From Lachnospiraceae bacterium (lineage in GTDB: Bacteria > Bacillota > Clostridia > Lachnospirales > Lachnospiraceae), in the NCBI GenBank assembly GCA_017460885.1, contig JAFUAB010000030.1:1-64000 (forward strand): a stretch of 64,000 nt of DNA. The letters are read 5' to 3'. Of the stretch, positions 26,301 to 35,481 are shown piece by piece. The translations under genes and the position numbers were made by a program. Under the pieces are notes generated by a model. That model made no database searches. It was not told the origin of the DNA and saw only the letters and a list, made by a program, of their open reading frames with translations. Position 1 is the first letter of the stretch. Every line of letters begins with the position of its first letter.

Positions 26301-27654
26301 AAACGCCGGTGAAGCCGAGATCAGACGCATTATGTCAGAGATTGAAGCCTCTGTTTCCGATCTGGATGTGGATTTCACCATGTCCACCGTTTCCTCGGAA
26401 ATGGATGCCATGACAGGCGGAACCGGACTGACGGTCAATGTATATGGGCCGGATCTGAATGAACTCACGAGAATAACACGCGATATCTGCGATATTGTCG
26501 ATGGTATAGATGGATACGAGAACATATCCAATGGTGAAGAAAACGCCGGCAAGGTGCTTCACCTGAATATAGACAAAAACAAAGCCATGAGCCTCGGTCT
26601 GAACGTGGTCCAGATCTATCAGGAGATCAACGATAAGCTGACACATTCCAAGAGTGCCGTTACTATCACCGTAGACGGCATAGATATGGATATAGTGGTT
26701 GTGGATGATATTGACCCGTTAACCTATGAGAATATTCTCGATTACAAATTCCGGGTTGAAAAGAAGGACGATGACGGAGATACGATACACGAGGATCACA
26801 AACTCAGAGAATTTGCAAAGTCAGAGATCCATGACGGCGTAACAACCATCAACCGCAGGAACCAGTCCAGATATATGACCGTGACCGCCGAGGCCGGTGA
26901 GGGCTACAATACCACACTGCTCACGCGTGAACTGGAGCCTTTGTTGAACGAATACGAGCTTCCCCAGGGATATTCACTGGAGCTTGGCGGTGAGTATGAT
27001 TCGGTGCTGACCATGATCCGCCAGATGCTGCTTGTAATGCTGTTGGGACTGCTACTGGTATATCTGGTCATGGTTGCACAGTTCCAGAGCCTGCTCAGTC
27101 CCTTCATCGTATTGTTCACGATACCTCTGGCATTTACGGGCGGTTTCCTCGCTCTGTGGTTCACCGGTGAAAACTTAAGCGTACTGAGTCTGCTGGGAAT
27201 AATAGTACTGATGGGAACCGTCGTTAATAACGGTATCGTGTTTGTAGACTACACGAACCAGTTGAGAAAAGGCGGTGTAGATCGTACCACCGCCCTGGTT
27301 GCAACAGGAAAAACACGTATGAGGCCTATTTTGATGACCGCCCTGACCACTATTCTGGCCGAATCCAATCTGATCATCGGAGACGATATGGGAGCCCAGC
27401 TCGGACGCGGTATGGCTCTGGTCATCGCCGGCGGTCTCGCCTACGCTACCCTTATGACATTGTTCGTCATCCCGGTAATGTACGACATTATGTTTAAGAA
27501 GCCGCCCATCGACATCGATACCGGCAGTGACAGCGATCTGGACGACATTCCCGACGATGCAGCGGAATACCGTGGCAGCATCGAAGGTTCCGAGACAGAG
27601 ATTGCCGAAACTACCGAAAGCGGACCCGAAGTCATTACCCCGGATCCGGTCTGA
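23380..27654 (+). CDS. RND-family exporter with giant coiled-coil insert
   Basis: This 1424-residue membrane transporter belongs to the AcrB/HAE RND family. It begins MSKFSVKKPFTVLVGVIVAV, carries the helix block LSGLALGIGMLVDNSVVVLENIYRL with the proton-relay region, and repeats the fold in its second half (GTVVNNGIVFVDYTNQLRKGG). Between about residues 205 and 545 the first outer loop carries a very long, repetitive coiled coil of Lys/Glu/Gln/Ser heptads, not present in Gram-negative pumps. It may span the Gram-positive wall or replace an adaptor. The start at 23380 has only a weak ribosome site but matches the family N-terminus. The C-terminal tail is acidic. Substrate unknown. Confidence 0.88.
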   Translation: MSKFSVKKPFTVLVGVIVAVVLGIVSVISMQLDLLPDISLPYLMVLTTYPGASSEKVEAEICEPMESSLGTINGVKNVYSICSENYGMVQLEFTDDTDLDSAMVKVSSALNTLEPYLPDDAGTPSIIEISTDMVASVYLAVSMDDMEMDELSQFIRDDVTPYYEKQNGVASVTTLGLVDKSVEVELNEAKVDKLNDKILATVDDAFAEAVEQLEDAEKQLNDSQESLNKNKSKLVKSQKDLEENKQDLADSQKELDDNKSELEKNKNELADKQADMEKGEKELNDKKSEANQNLADLSFQLDQASAQVASLQTQLSAAQTQASALSSGLKKLNDGIKQIDSALDAISQAEASGVNSENIQGMIDMVNAGLAADPENEELKTRLAELEQLQGLLSQKSELESQKSELESQKSQIETQKKTAEATVSALNSAIDQAKSQVESGYKELEKGKLEAAESIGSADAQLAIGKAQLDSAQTQLDSAKDQLDSAQKQIDSGWDQITSGQEQIREGWEQITDGQKQIDDGWKDYEDAVKKYEKQKREAKKMANADQLLTLDTLSGLIYAQNFEMPAGYVDDKLDNSWLVKVGQHYEEVDELKNIVLTNLDKVGDVRLGDVADIRVIDNSEDSYVRLGSDQAVILSIFKSSTTGTNDLSKTIDAASAELLSAHPGIHITTLVDMGDYIDLIVKSVLQSMIIGAILAIIILAIFLKDVKPTIVVAISIPISVLTALICMYFSNISLNMLSLSGLALGIGMLVDNSVVVLENIYRLRNHGIAAPRAAVQGTRQVAGAITASTLTTICVFLPMIYTTGLVNDLLAPMCLTIVFCLLASLFIAMTVVPAASSTLLKSTTPREHPLFDKVMVWYDTALRFCLRFKLVPIGVSLGLLIFSAFMVVRMGIVIIPDMTMNQLQADISYPEDVTRSEAYEMTDTVIDRILQIDGIGSVGVIAGGDNSLFVSEAATRQDAFRDMSFMMMTEDENAGEAEIRRIMSEIEASVSDLDVDFTMSTVSSEMDAMTGGTGLTVNVYGPDLNELTRITRDICDIVDGIDGYENISNGEENAGKVLHLNIDKNKAMSLGLNVVQIYQEINDKLTHSKSAVTITVDGIDMDIVVVDDIDPLTYENILDYKFRVEKKDDDGDTIHEDHKLREFAKSEIHDGVTTINRRNQSRYMTVTAEAGEGYNTTLLTRELEPLLNEYELPQGYSLELGGEYDSVLTMIRQMLLVMLLGLLLVYLVMVAQFQSLLSPFIVLFTIPLAFTGGFLALWFTGENLSVLSLLGIIVLMGTVVNNGIVFVDYTNQLRKGGVDRTTALVATGKTRMRPILMTALTTILAESNLIIGDDMGAQLGRGMALVIAGGLAYATLMTLFVIPVMYDIMFKKPPIDIDTGSDSDLDDIPDDAAEYRGSIEGSETEIAETTESGPEVITPDPV

Positions 27655-27660
27655 TATATC

Positions 27661-29886
27661 TTATTCAGCCTTAACCGATATCAGCTTGCCCTGATAATCA
27701 CCCCAGGGATTCTGCACAAGGATACCGGCTTTCATAAGGGTTTCACCAAGATAGGTACGGTCGGTGCCCTCCCCCTTGGATCTGTCAGCCGCATCATCAA
27801 CATATTCCAGACGGTAACGGCGCTTCGGATCCAGTCCCTGCAGACGGATCCTGCGTGAATGACAGTTGGCACGGTTAAGCACCTGTATAAAGGTTACCAG
27901 CGCCTCCGACTTATCCTTAGCCACTACCATGTAGCAGTCATACTCATGATTCTGTGAATAAGAAGCTATGCGGTAATAATCTCCCATTCTGACCAGATCG
28001 TTATATCTGTGATACATCTCTATCTGTGAAGGGATCATATCCCTGTCTTCCTGAGGGATCCTGGTGACATCAAGCTCATATCCAAAGGTACCGGCAAGAG
28101 CCACATAGCCTCTTGTCCTGAAAGGAGTTACCCTGCCCAGTGCATGATTAGGACAGTCGCTGACATGAGCGCCCATTGCGGACAGAGGATATACAAGCGA
28201 AGTACCCTCCTGTATCGAAAGCCGCTCTATGGCATCGGTATCATCGGAACACCAGATCTGCGGACTGTAATAGAGCATACCGGGATCAAACCTCGCTCCG
28301 CCTCCGGAACAATTCTCCAGCAGCAGATCAGGGAATTCCGTAACCAGTCTCTCCTGCAGTTCGTATACGGCAAGAGTATATCTGTGGTACAGCTCTCCCA
28401 TCTGTTCTGCGGGCAGATAAGCACTGCCGATATCCGCAAGAGGTCTGTTCATATCCCATTTAACATATTCTATATTGGCGCTGTGCAGTACGGTACTGAT
28501 CTGATCAAAGGTATAATCCACGACCTCGGGACGGCTTAAATCCAGTACGTACTGTTCTCTCGCCTGTCCGGGTTCACGACCGGTGATCCGGATCGCCCAG
28601 TCGGGATGAGCCCTGTAAAGCTCGGAATCCGGTGATATCATCTCGGGTTCAAACCAGATACCGAATTTGAGCCCCCTCTTATTTACCTCATCTACAAGAT
28701 ATTTAAGACCGCCCTTCAGCTTATTTTCATTGACATACCAATCTCCGAGGGAGGAATTGTCGGAGTTGCGATATCCGAACCAGCCGTCGTCCATAACCAG
28801 CATCTCTATGCCGACCTTGGCAGCTTCATCTGCGATAGCCAGCAGCTTATCCGTATCGAAATCAAAATATGTGGCTTCCCAGTTGTTAATAAGTATCGGT
28901 CTCTTGCGATCCTTATAGGGACTGCGGATCAGATGATTTCTGTACAGGTCATGGAAGCTGCGGCTCATTCCGCCCAGGCCTTCACCCGAATAGACCAGAA
29001 CAGCCTCCGGTGCCGTAAATTCATCGCCGGGTCTTAATCTCCAGCAGAAGTCCTCGGGATTGATACCGATATAAGCGCGAACTGTATCAAATTGGTTAAC
29101 ATAACAGCCGGCCAGGAAATTTCCGGAATATACAAAGTTGATGCCCCAGACCCTGCCTCCGGTCTGATCCGCATTATGCTCCATGATCGCCATAAAGGGA
29201 TGCTCCTGATGTCCGGATTCCCCTCTGATCGAGCTGACGCTCTGGGTTCCCCTGTTTAGAGGTCTGCGGTTGATATGTCTCTCTCTCGCCCATGACCCGT
29301 GAAGCGTGATCAGATCATAATTCTCATTGTCCATATCCAGACAAGCGCTCATCACCCGGGTCAGACTTACATCTTCCCGACTCTTATTGACTATGCGTGC
29401 CGATCTGAGCACCGCATCCACATCCTCAAAGACGGAATATGAAAGATAAACGTCGAGCTCCAGGATATCATCGGTCAGGGTTATCTCAAGAGTCGTGCAT
29501 TCATCTTCGCTTCCGAAGGTTGCGGGAAGTCCCTTAAGCGGCTTTTTGCCCTTAATAATCTTATGTGAAACATATGTAAGCTTAAGCGCACTGTTACCGC
29601 CCGATGTCCTTACCGCTATGCAGTCGTCACGATAGTCTCCGAGTCCGTGAGCCGGATATTCAAACGGAAACGAATCGTAAAATGCCAGTCTGTCACGGTT
29701 ATTTACCTCAGGTGTGTAAGGGGGTTCTCCGGTACGGGCCAGATACGCCACATCCTCCTCTTCTATCCTGTCACCGTAGTAGATATGTCCGAGAAAGCCC
29801 TCTTTGTCAAAAATCCCGCATATATAAGATGTATTCGGGGTATCAAGCTTGAATATCTTTTTCTGTTCGTTAAATGTAACAGGCAT
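27661..29886 (-). CDS. Alpha-galactosidase, GH36
   Basis: This 741-residue cytoplasmic enzyme hydrolyses terminal alpha-galactosides such as raffinose or melibiose. It has the GH36 plan: an N-terminal beta domain, then a barrel with MLVMDDGWFGYR, the nucleophile Asp in EYVKWDMNRPL (about 480) and the acid Asp in IWCSDDTDAIERL (about 550). The length is typical. There is no signal peptide. The start at 29886 has GGGAG upstream. It lies 21 nt after a LacI-sensor/GGDEF gene, suggesting co-transcription. It converges with the RND gene at a 6-nt gap. Confidence 0.94.
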   Translation of the reverse strand: MPVTFNEQKKIFKLDTPNTSYICGIFDKEGFLGHIYYGDRIEEEDVAYLARTGEPPYTPEVNNRDRLAFYDSFPFEYPAHGLGDYRDDCIAVRTSGGNSALKLTYVSHKIIKGKKPLKGLPATFGSEDECTTLEITLTDDILELDVYLSYSVFEDVDAVLRSARIVNKSREDVSLTRVMSACLDMDNENYDLITLHGSWARERHINRRPLNRGTQSVSSIRGESGHQEHPFMAIMEHNADQTGGRVWGINFVYSGNFLAGCYVNQFDTVRAYIGINPEDFCWRLRPGDEFTAPEAVLVYSGEGLGGMSRSFHDLYRNHLIRSPYKDRKRPILINNWEATYFDFDTDKLLAIADEAAKVGIEMLVMDDGWFGYRNSDNSSLGDWYVNENKLKGGLKYLVDEVNKRGLKFGIWFEPEMISPDSELYRAHPDWAIRITGREPGQAREQYVLDLSRPEVVDYTFDQISTVLHSANIEYVKWDMNRPLADIGSAYLPAEQMGELYHRYTLAVYELQERLVTEFPDLLLENCSGGGARFDPGMLYYSPQIWCSDDTDAIERLSIQEGTSLVYPLSAMGAHVSDCPNHALGRVTPFRTRGYVALAGTFGYELDVTRIPQEDRDMIPSQIEMYHRYNDLVRMGDYYRIASYSQNHEYDCYMVVAKDKSEALVTFIQVLNRANCHSRRIRLQGLDPKRRYRLEYVDDAADRSKGEGTDRTYLGETLMKAGILVQNPWGDYQGKLISVKAE

Positions 29887-29907
29887 TTCCGTTCTCCCTT
29901 CCGCTTG

Positions 29908-32181
29908 TCAGATCTTCTTTTTTGCCACACTCTTGTTTCGTTTCTTCTTTTCTATATACAGATCGTCATCCGCTATCGCCAGAACCTCATCCAATGTCTT
30001 TCTCTCTTCTATATTGACCTTATGCACGCCAACCGAGACAGAGACATTATAGGGCTTGTCACTCTTTTCGTTGAAATTGTCAAACCAGCTGCGTATCCTG
30101 TTTTTAAACTCCTCAGGCTCGTCATCTGACCAGACTATACATGCAAACTCATCTCCTCCGATGCGTCCGAGAACCCCGGTATCCCTGTCTACGAATTCCT
30201 TCAGTGTGGAAGCAATCAGCTTGAGCGAAAAATCTCCGTCATCATGACCGTATCTGTCATTTACGATCTTGAGATTATCCATGTCCACATACATGGCCAT
30301 CACCTGTATGCCGGTAGCATATGCCCCCTCCAGGCAGGACTCCGCGGCCTCGTAGAAGCCTCGTCTGTTGTATATACCGGTCATAGGATCGGATTTGGAC
30401 AGATTGTCCAGGATAATGTTGTTTCTCTTAAGGACTTCATTGCTCTGTTCCAGCTGCTCCTGGATATTCTGACCCTTCTTGAGCAGAAACAGCATCTTAT
30501 AGGCGGCGGAAAGCAGGTTTGCCAGGATCTCACCGTTATCAAATACGGTATCGTTTGCATCGCACAACAGATATCCGTACAGCTCCTCCGTCGCATACAA
30601 AGGCAATACGATCGAGGTGTGCCTTTCGTCACCTATATATCCGTTACTGAACAGATCATATATGGAGATTTTCTGATGGGGAACCGGAATATTGCGTACC
30701 CTGCCGTTTTTGAGTACGGATTTTAAATAAAAATACTCGGGCATGTGTATTTCTTCGCCTTCAAGATGAACTATCGGGTCATCAAAAACATAGAGATAAG
30801 CATTTTTAATCCCGACCGACATCAGCTTGCGTAAGGGTACGGAATAATTCTGCTCCGATGCCTTTTCAAAAAGCATCATATCCCTGGCTACCATCTTTAT
30901 GGAAAAGCTGAGATCGTCATTGGACTCCCGGGCTTCACGTATAGACTCCTGCTGCTCTGCCACTATCATGCTGAAGATCTCGTTATAGGTGTTTCGAACT
31001 TCCTTTCTGTCCTTTCTTCTGCCCTCTCCCTCCGATATAAGCTCGTATATCTCCTGCATAAGAATCAGCAGAAGCTCCATATCGGCATATTTCAGGATCC
31101 CCGTATTGATCGCATCCTGAATATGAAACTTCAGTTCCATATGTAGTTCGGGAGCATATCCCGGAGCGGTAATTATCGTGATACAATCCTTTATTACCTT
31201 CTGATAAGCCTTATACTCTATACCGCGGGCTCCCTGCAGCCGGTAGAAGACCTTGTTATACAATCCCTTGATATGGTTGGTGTCCATTTCCGCGATCTCT
31301 ATATGCTCGGCATCCTCACCGAAGGAATCTCTTTTGACAAGCATTGTATCAAGAGATCTGCTGGGTGTTTTGCGTCCTCTTATCAGATTCATGGCCATAT
31401 CAAAGGCCTGTCTTGAGAGCTCCACGGGATCCGCCCATATACTGGAAAGCGTGGGTCTCAGCTGACCTGCAAGCCTGGAATTATCATAGCCGAGCACATA
31501 CACATCCTTTCCCGGGATAAGTCCGCGTTCCAGCAATGCTTCATATACATTGACCGCAACCTCATCATTTACACAAAAAATGGCTTCGACATCCGGATTT
31601 CTGTCCAGGAGTTCATGAGCCTCTTTCCTGTTGTTGCGATCGAGTCCGCCATAGACAATGTTCTTCTCATCGAAGCTTATGCGTCTCGACTCCAAAATCC
31701 TTTTCATTGCCTCCCTGCGTTCCCTGGCATCAGTATTATGATCCGGGCCGGCCATCATCGCAAATCTGGTGCATCCCTTTTCATCGATCAGATAATTCAG
31801 GCCATCCTCGATACCCCTGAAATTATCATATGTGATGCAGGATTTACCATCCTGCTTGCCGGCGACAAGGACAGTCGGCACCTCACTGTATTTATCGACA
31901 AACCTCCTGATCTGCTCAGCAGTGGCAAAAGCTCCGATGCAGTCTGAGGCAATGATCACTGCGTCCACATTATCCTCGATCACCAGATCGAACATCGTAT
32001 TATCCTGATATTCATATCTGATCTCATCAGTCAGATTTCTGCATATGAATTTACCCGGCAGAAAAACAAGATTGACATTCTCTTCCTCCGCGCGCTGGAT
32101 AGCGCCCAATTCCAGATCCTTGCTGAAAGGATCGCTCATACCGCTCAAAAGATATGCGATAACATATTTTCCACCGTTCAT
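29908..32181 (-). CDS. LacI-type sugar-sensor/GGDEF diguanylate cyclase
   Basis: This 757-residue protein joins a LacI/periplasmic-binding-like ligand domain (about 1-300, VIAYLLSGMSDPFSKDLELG, DAVIIASDCIG, FCVNDEVAVNVY, VLGYDN) to a middle helical/GAF-like region and a C-terminal GGDEF domain (RIGGDEF intact). It has neither a DNA-binding helix-turn-helix nor a signal peptide, so it probably senses a cytoplasmic sugar and makes c-di-GMP. The inhibitory I-site RxxD reads RDTG, so product feedback is likely lost. The start at 32181 has AGGAG upstream. Placement before the alpha-galactosidase suggests a galactoside signal. Confidence 0.85.
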   Translation of the reverse strand: MNGGKYVIAYLLSGMSDPFSKDLELGAIQRAEEENVNLVFLPGKFICRNLTDEIRYEYQDNTMFDLVIEDNVDAVIIASDCIGAFATAEQIRRFVDKYSEVPTVLVAGKQDGKSCITYDNFRGIEDGLNYLIDEKGCTRFAMMAGPDHNTDARERREAMKRILESRRISFDEKNIVYGGLDRNNRKEAHELLDRNPDVEAIFCVNDEVAVNVYEALLERGLIPGKDVYVLGYDNSRLAGQLRPTLSSIWADPVELSRQAFDMAMNLIRGRKTPSRSLDTMLVKRDSFGEDAEHIEIAEMDTNHIKGLYNKVFYRLQGARGIEYKAYQKVIKDCITIITAPGYAPELHMELKFHIQDAINTGILKYADMELLLILMQEIYELISEGEGRRKDRKEVRNTYNEIFSMIVAEQQESIREARESNDDLSFSIKMVARDMMLFEKASEQNYSVPLRKLMSVGIKNAYLYVFDDPIVHLEGEEIHMPEYFYLKSVLKNGRVRNIPVPHQKISIYDLFSNGYIGDERHTSIVLPLYATEELYGYLLCDANDTVFDNGEILANLLSAAYKMLFLLKKGQNIQEQLEQSNEVLKRNNIILDNLSKSDPMTGIYNRRGFYEAAESCLEGAYATGIQVMAMYVDMDNLKIVNDRYGHDDGDFSLKLIASTLKEFVDRDTGVLGRIGGDEFACIVWSDDEPEEFKNRIRSWFDNFNEKSDKPYNVSVSVGVHKVNIEERKTLDEVLAIADDDLYIEKKKRNKSVAKKKI

Positions 32182-32184
32182 TTC

Positions 32185-33069
32185 CTAGTATCTCCTGACT
32201 GACTGAAGTTCCTCATAGAACCTTTTGTATCTGTTATATCTGTAACCCGATATTTCGCCCTCAGCTACCGCCTGCATCACTCCGCAATCGGGCTCATGTG
32301 TATGTGAACATCCGGAAAACCTGCATGTTCCGGCAAATGCCGCAAACTCGGGATACATGCCGGAAAGCTCCTCGGGTTTCACAGAAGCTATCTCAAAAGA
32401 AGTAAAGCCCGGAGTGTCCATTATGAAGCTGTCTCCGTCTATAACAAGAAGCTGCGCATGCCTGGTGGTATTCCTGCCCCGGCCAAGCTTATCCGACAAC
32501 TCTCCCGTCTCCATGGAGGCATCCGGACATATTGCATTGATAAAGGAAGACTTGCCGGCACCGCTTGGTCCCGCAAGAGCCGATGTCTTTCTTTTCAGTG
32601 CTTCCTTTACGCTGTCCAGTCCTTCACCCGTTCTGACGCAGATATCATATACCGGATATCCCGCATCCCTGAATCCGGCCTTTTCGTTTTCAAAATCTAC
32701 CGAAGCCGCCGAGTCAAGATCAGATTTGTTAAAAACCAGGACCGTCTCTATCGAAGCCTTTTCCATACTGATCAGGAGCCTGTCCACAAGTCCCATATCC
32801 GGATCCGGATTGCTTCTGGCAAAGAAAACTACAGCCTGATCCACATTGGCCACGGCCGGTCTGATCAGGCTGTTGATGCGCGGTAATATCTCACTGATAC
32901 TGCCTTCTTTATCAGTATCATCCGTTATTGTAAATTCCACATTATCTCCGACGAGCGGAGTTATCTTATCCTTGCGAAATATGCCGCGTGCCTTACACTC
33001 ATACACGCAGCCGTCTTCGGCATATACATAATAGAAACCGGCTATACCCTTGACAATCTTGCCCTGCAT
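32185..33069 (-). CDS. rsgA: Ribosome small-subunit GTPase RsgA
   Basis: This 294-residue circularly permuted GTPase helps mature the 30S subunit. It has an N-terminal OB domain, G4 FNKSDL, then G1 GPSGAGKSSFINAI and G3 MDTPGF, and a C-terminal zinc region CRFSGCSHTHEPDCGV. The start at 33069 lies 7 nt after the stk stop; the frame further upstream begins with TTG. It is the usual last gene of the def-to-rsgA operon. Confidence 0.95.
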   Translation of the reverse strand: MQGKIVKGIAGFYYVYAEDGCVYECKARGIFRKDKITPLVGDNVEFTITDDTDKEGSISEILPRINSLIRPAVANVDQAVVFFARSNPDPDMGLVDRLLISMEKASIETVLVFNKSDLDSAASVDFENEKAGFRDAGYPVYDICVRTGEGLDSVKEALKRKTSALAGPSGAGKSSFINAICPDASMETGELSDKLGRGRNTTRHAQLLVIDGDSFIMDTPGFTSFEIASVKPEELSGMYPEFAAFAGTCRFSGCSHTHEPDCGVMQAVAEGEISGYRYNRYKRFYEELQSVRRY

Positions 33070-33076
33070 ATAAGTT

Positions 33077-35404
33077 TTACTCCGGTTCAAACGTAAGCTC
33101 TCTGGTCACGGTCTTTTCGTGACTCTCCGCAGGCTGCGTGACGGTCTCTCCGGTCTCGGGATCGGTATATGTGATCTCTTCGTAATTGACGGTAAAAATA
33201 TATGTCACTGTTCCCGTAGGTGTTGAGATACCGGTATAATTCACATCCAGCGGGAAGGTGGAGGTAGTCGTATTGAGCAGTGACGTACCGTCAGCCGCCG
33301 TAACTATGACCTGAACAAACATTCCGCTGATGTATTCTTCATCCTCTCCGGGAGCTGTTATAACTCCGGAATACTTATAAGTGGAAGCCTTGGGTCCTAT
33401 GCTCACATAGAGGTCTACCGAAGTCCCCGGATCCACATAACTGCCTGCCGTGACCGACTGATAGCAGACAAGGTCTTTAAGCGAAGGATCGTCATTATTT
33501 GTCTCCGAAACCTGTCCAACGGTCAGTCCGTTCTCGGTCAAAAGTGCCATTGCGTCCATTTCGGATTTGCCGATCACACTGGGAACACTGACCTTATCGG
33601 ATGCGGTACCGCCGGATGAGACCGTGATCATTATCGTACTGCCTGCCGGAGCAAAGCTTTCGCCCTCGGGAGACTGACTGATAACACTGCCCTTTGGTAC
33701 GGTTCCGCTGTCTGCAGTAAGTATGGATACCTGAAACCCGTGCTGCTCAAGGCTGGATCTGGCCTCGGCCTGGCTGAGGTTGATCACCGAAGGCACCTTG
33801 ACTCCGTCGGTGCTCTGAGCTACGGTCAGAAGAACCGTATCTCCCTCCGAAAGCTCGGTACCCGCCTCGACACTTGCGGATATGACAGTTCCCTCGGAAT
33901 ATTGAAGACTGGATTCATATTCAAGCTGCGGAGTGAGTCCCAGCTCTATCAAAAGCTTCTTGGCATCATCTACATTCTGACCGACTATGCCGTCGGGCAT
34001 AACAATAACATCTGTTACTTCTTCTTCGGCCTGTCCTTCTCCCTCAGTATCCTTATTGCCGATAAATCCGGCAACCCTCGCGATCAGAAATACAAGTATG
34101 AGGCCTACGAGTATAGCGCCAACCACTACCAGAACGGTCGTAAACTTATCGGCTCCGCCTTCCTCTTCATCGTCGTCATCGTCATCATCATCTTCTTCAT
34201 AACGACTCGACTTCCTGACATCCTCTTCCTCATATCTGCGACGTCTCTGCTCGGCTTTTTCCTCCCTGTCATCCCTGGAGGACGTCTTTGATACGGGTCT
34301 CCCGTTCCTGGATGACTGTCTGGGCTTTCCCGAAGACTTTGTACGTTTCTGTGACTGAGACCTGCTGCTTTCCTTTTTCTTCTTATTTTTGGCAGATTTG
34401 CTGCTTTTGGACGGCTCGGATTTCTTTTTGGAGGAAGCACGCTCAACATCCTCCTTGAGCGCTATGCCGCCCTCAAGATCCTTGCGCTCGGAAGTGGCGC
34501 TCCTGATCTTTTTGACATCATCATCGGTAATATTGCGTGTTGCCGCTTCCTCATCGGGATTGACTATCTTGACAAAATCCCCCTCCGGATCTACCAGAGA
34601 CTTCTTGAGATCCGCTATGAGTTCTCCCATGGACTGATAACGTCTGTCCGGAGACTTCTGACAGCATTTGAGCACTATCTGCTCCACACTGGGCGGTATG
34701 TTGTCGGCAAACTCGGAAGGGTAGGGAAGTGCCTCCTGAATATGCTTGATAGCAATGGCTACAGTAGTGTCTCCGTTGAACGGTACACGTCCGGTAAGCA
34801 TCTCAAACATCGTGATACCCAGGGAATATATATCGGATCTTTCATCCGAAAAGCCGCCTCTGGCCTGCTCGGGAGAAGTATAGTGCACGCTCCCCATGAC
34901 ATTTGAACTGACGGTATTGTTGGTGGCAGCCTTGGCTATACCGAAATCGGTGACCTTGACCTTGCCCTCTTTGGATATGATCGTGTTCTGGGGCTTGATA
35001 TCCCTGTGAATAATATGATTATTGTGCGCCGCCTCGATACCGTTGGAGATCTGTATCGCGATACTGACGGCCTCCTTGGGCGCAAGGCGCACCTTTTTCT
35101 CGATATACTTCTTAAGCGTGATGCCCTCTACGAGTTCCATCACGATGTAATATATTCCGCCTTCGCTGCCAACATCATAAACATTAACGATATTGGGATG
35201 CATCAGTCCGGCAGCAGCCTGTGCTTCCGTTCTGAATTTGTTAACAAAATTGTTGTTTTCGGAAAACTCCTGCTTAAGGACCTTAACAGCTATAAATCTA
35301 TTCAGTTTATGATCTTTGGACTTATAGACATCCGACATGCCGCCGGTGCCTATCTTCTCGAGGATCTCGTATCTGTCCCCGAGCATCATACCGATCTTGA
35401 CCAT
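33077..35404 (-). CDS. prkC: PASTA Ser/Thr protein kinase (PrkC/Stk1)
   Basis: This 775-residue membrane kinase responds to peptidoglycan fragments and regulates growth and wall synthesis. The kinase domain (1-270) has the loop GTGGMSDVYK, the Lys in AVKVL and the catalytic HRDIKPQN. A long basic/acidic linker with Ser-Lys and Asp runs precedes a single membrane helix near residue 435. Outside are three PASTA-type repeats (DVIVMPDGIVGQ, GVKVPSVINLS, VSVPSVIGKS) and a beta-rich tail. The start at 35404 has GGGTAGGA. It pairs with the PP2C gene upstream. Confidence 0.94.
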   Translation of the reverse strand: MVKIGMMLGDRYEILEKIGTGGMSDVYKSKDHKLNRFIAVKVLKQEFSENNNFVNKFRTEAQAAAGLMHPNIVNVYDVGSEGGIYYIVMELVEGITLKKYIEKKVRLAPKEAVSIAIQISNGIEAAHNNHIIHRDIKPQNTIISKEGKVKVTDFGIAKAATNNTVSSNVMGSVHYTSPEQARGGFSDERSDIYSLGITMFEMLTGRVPFNGDTTVAIAIKHIQEALPYPSEFADNIPPSVEQIVLKCCQKSPDRRYQSMGELIADLKKSLVDPEGDFVKIVNPDEEAATRNITDDDVKKIRSATSERKDLEGGIALKEDVERASSKKKSEPSKSSKSAKNKKKKESSRSQSQKRTKSSGKPRQSSRNGRPVSKTSSRDDREEKAEQRRRRYEEEDVRKSSRYEEDDDDDDDDEEEGGADKFTTVLVVVGAILVGLILVFLIARVAGFIGNKDTEGEGQAEEEVTDVIVMPDGIVGQNVDDAKKLLIELGLTPQLEYESSLQYSEGTVISASVEAGTELSEGDTVLLTVAQSTDGVKVPSVINLSQAEARSSLEQHGFQVSILTADSGTVPKGSVISQSPEGESFAPAGSTIMITVSSGGTASDKVSVPSVIGKSEMDAMALLTENGLTVGQVSETNNDDPSLKDLVCYQSVTAGSYVDPGTSVDLYVSIGPKASTYKYSGVITAPGEDEEYISGMFVQVIVTAADGTSLLNTTTSTFPLDVNYTGISTPTGTVTYIFTVNYEEITYTDPETGETVTQPAESHEKTVTRELTFEPE

Positions 35405-35481
35405 ATTCCTACCCTTTTTAATTCACATGATGTCAGGAGCAAAAGTCATTCTGCCCTGACCGAATATCCGGGAACCGACGG

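Noticed and set aside
29908..32181. LacI-family transcription repressor
   Set aside because: The protein lacks the N-terminal helix-turn-helix and ends in a GGDEF domain.
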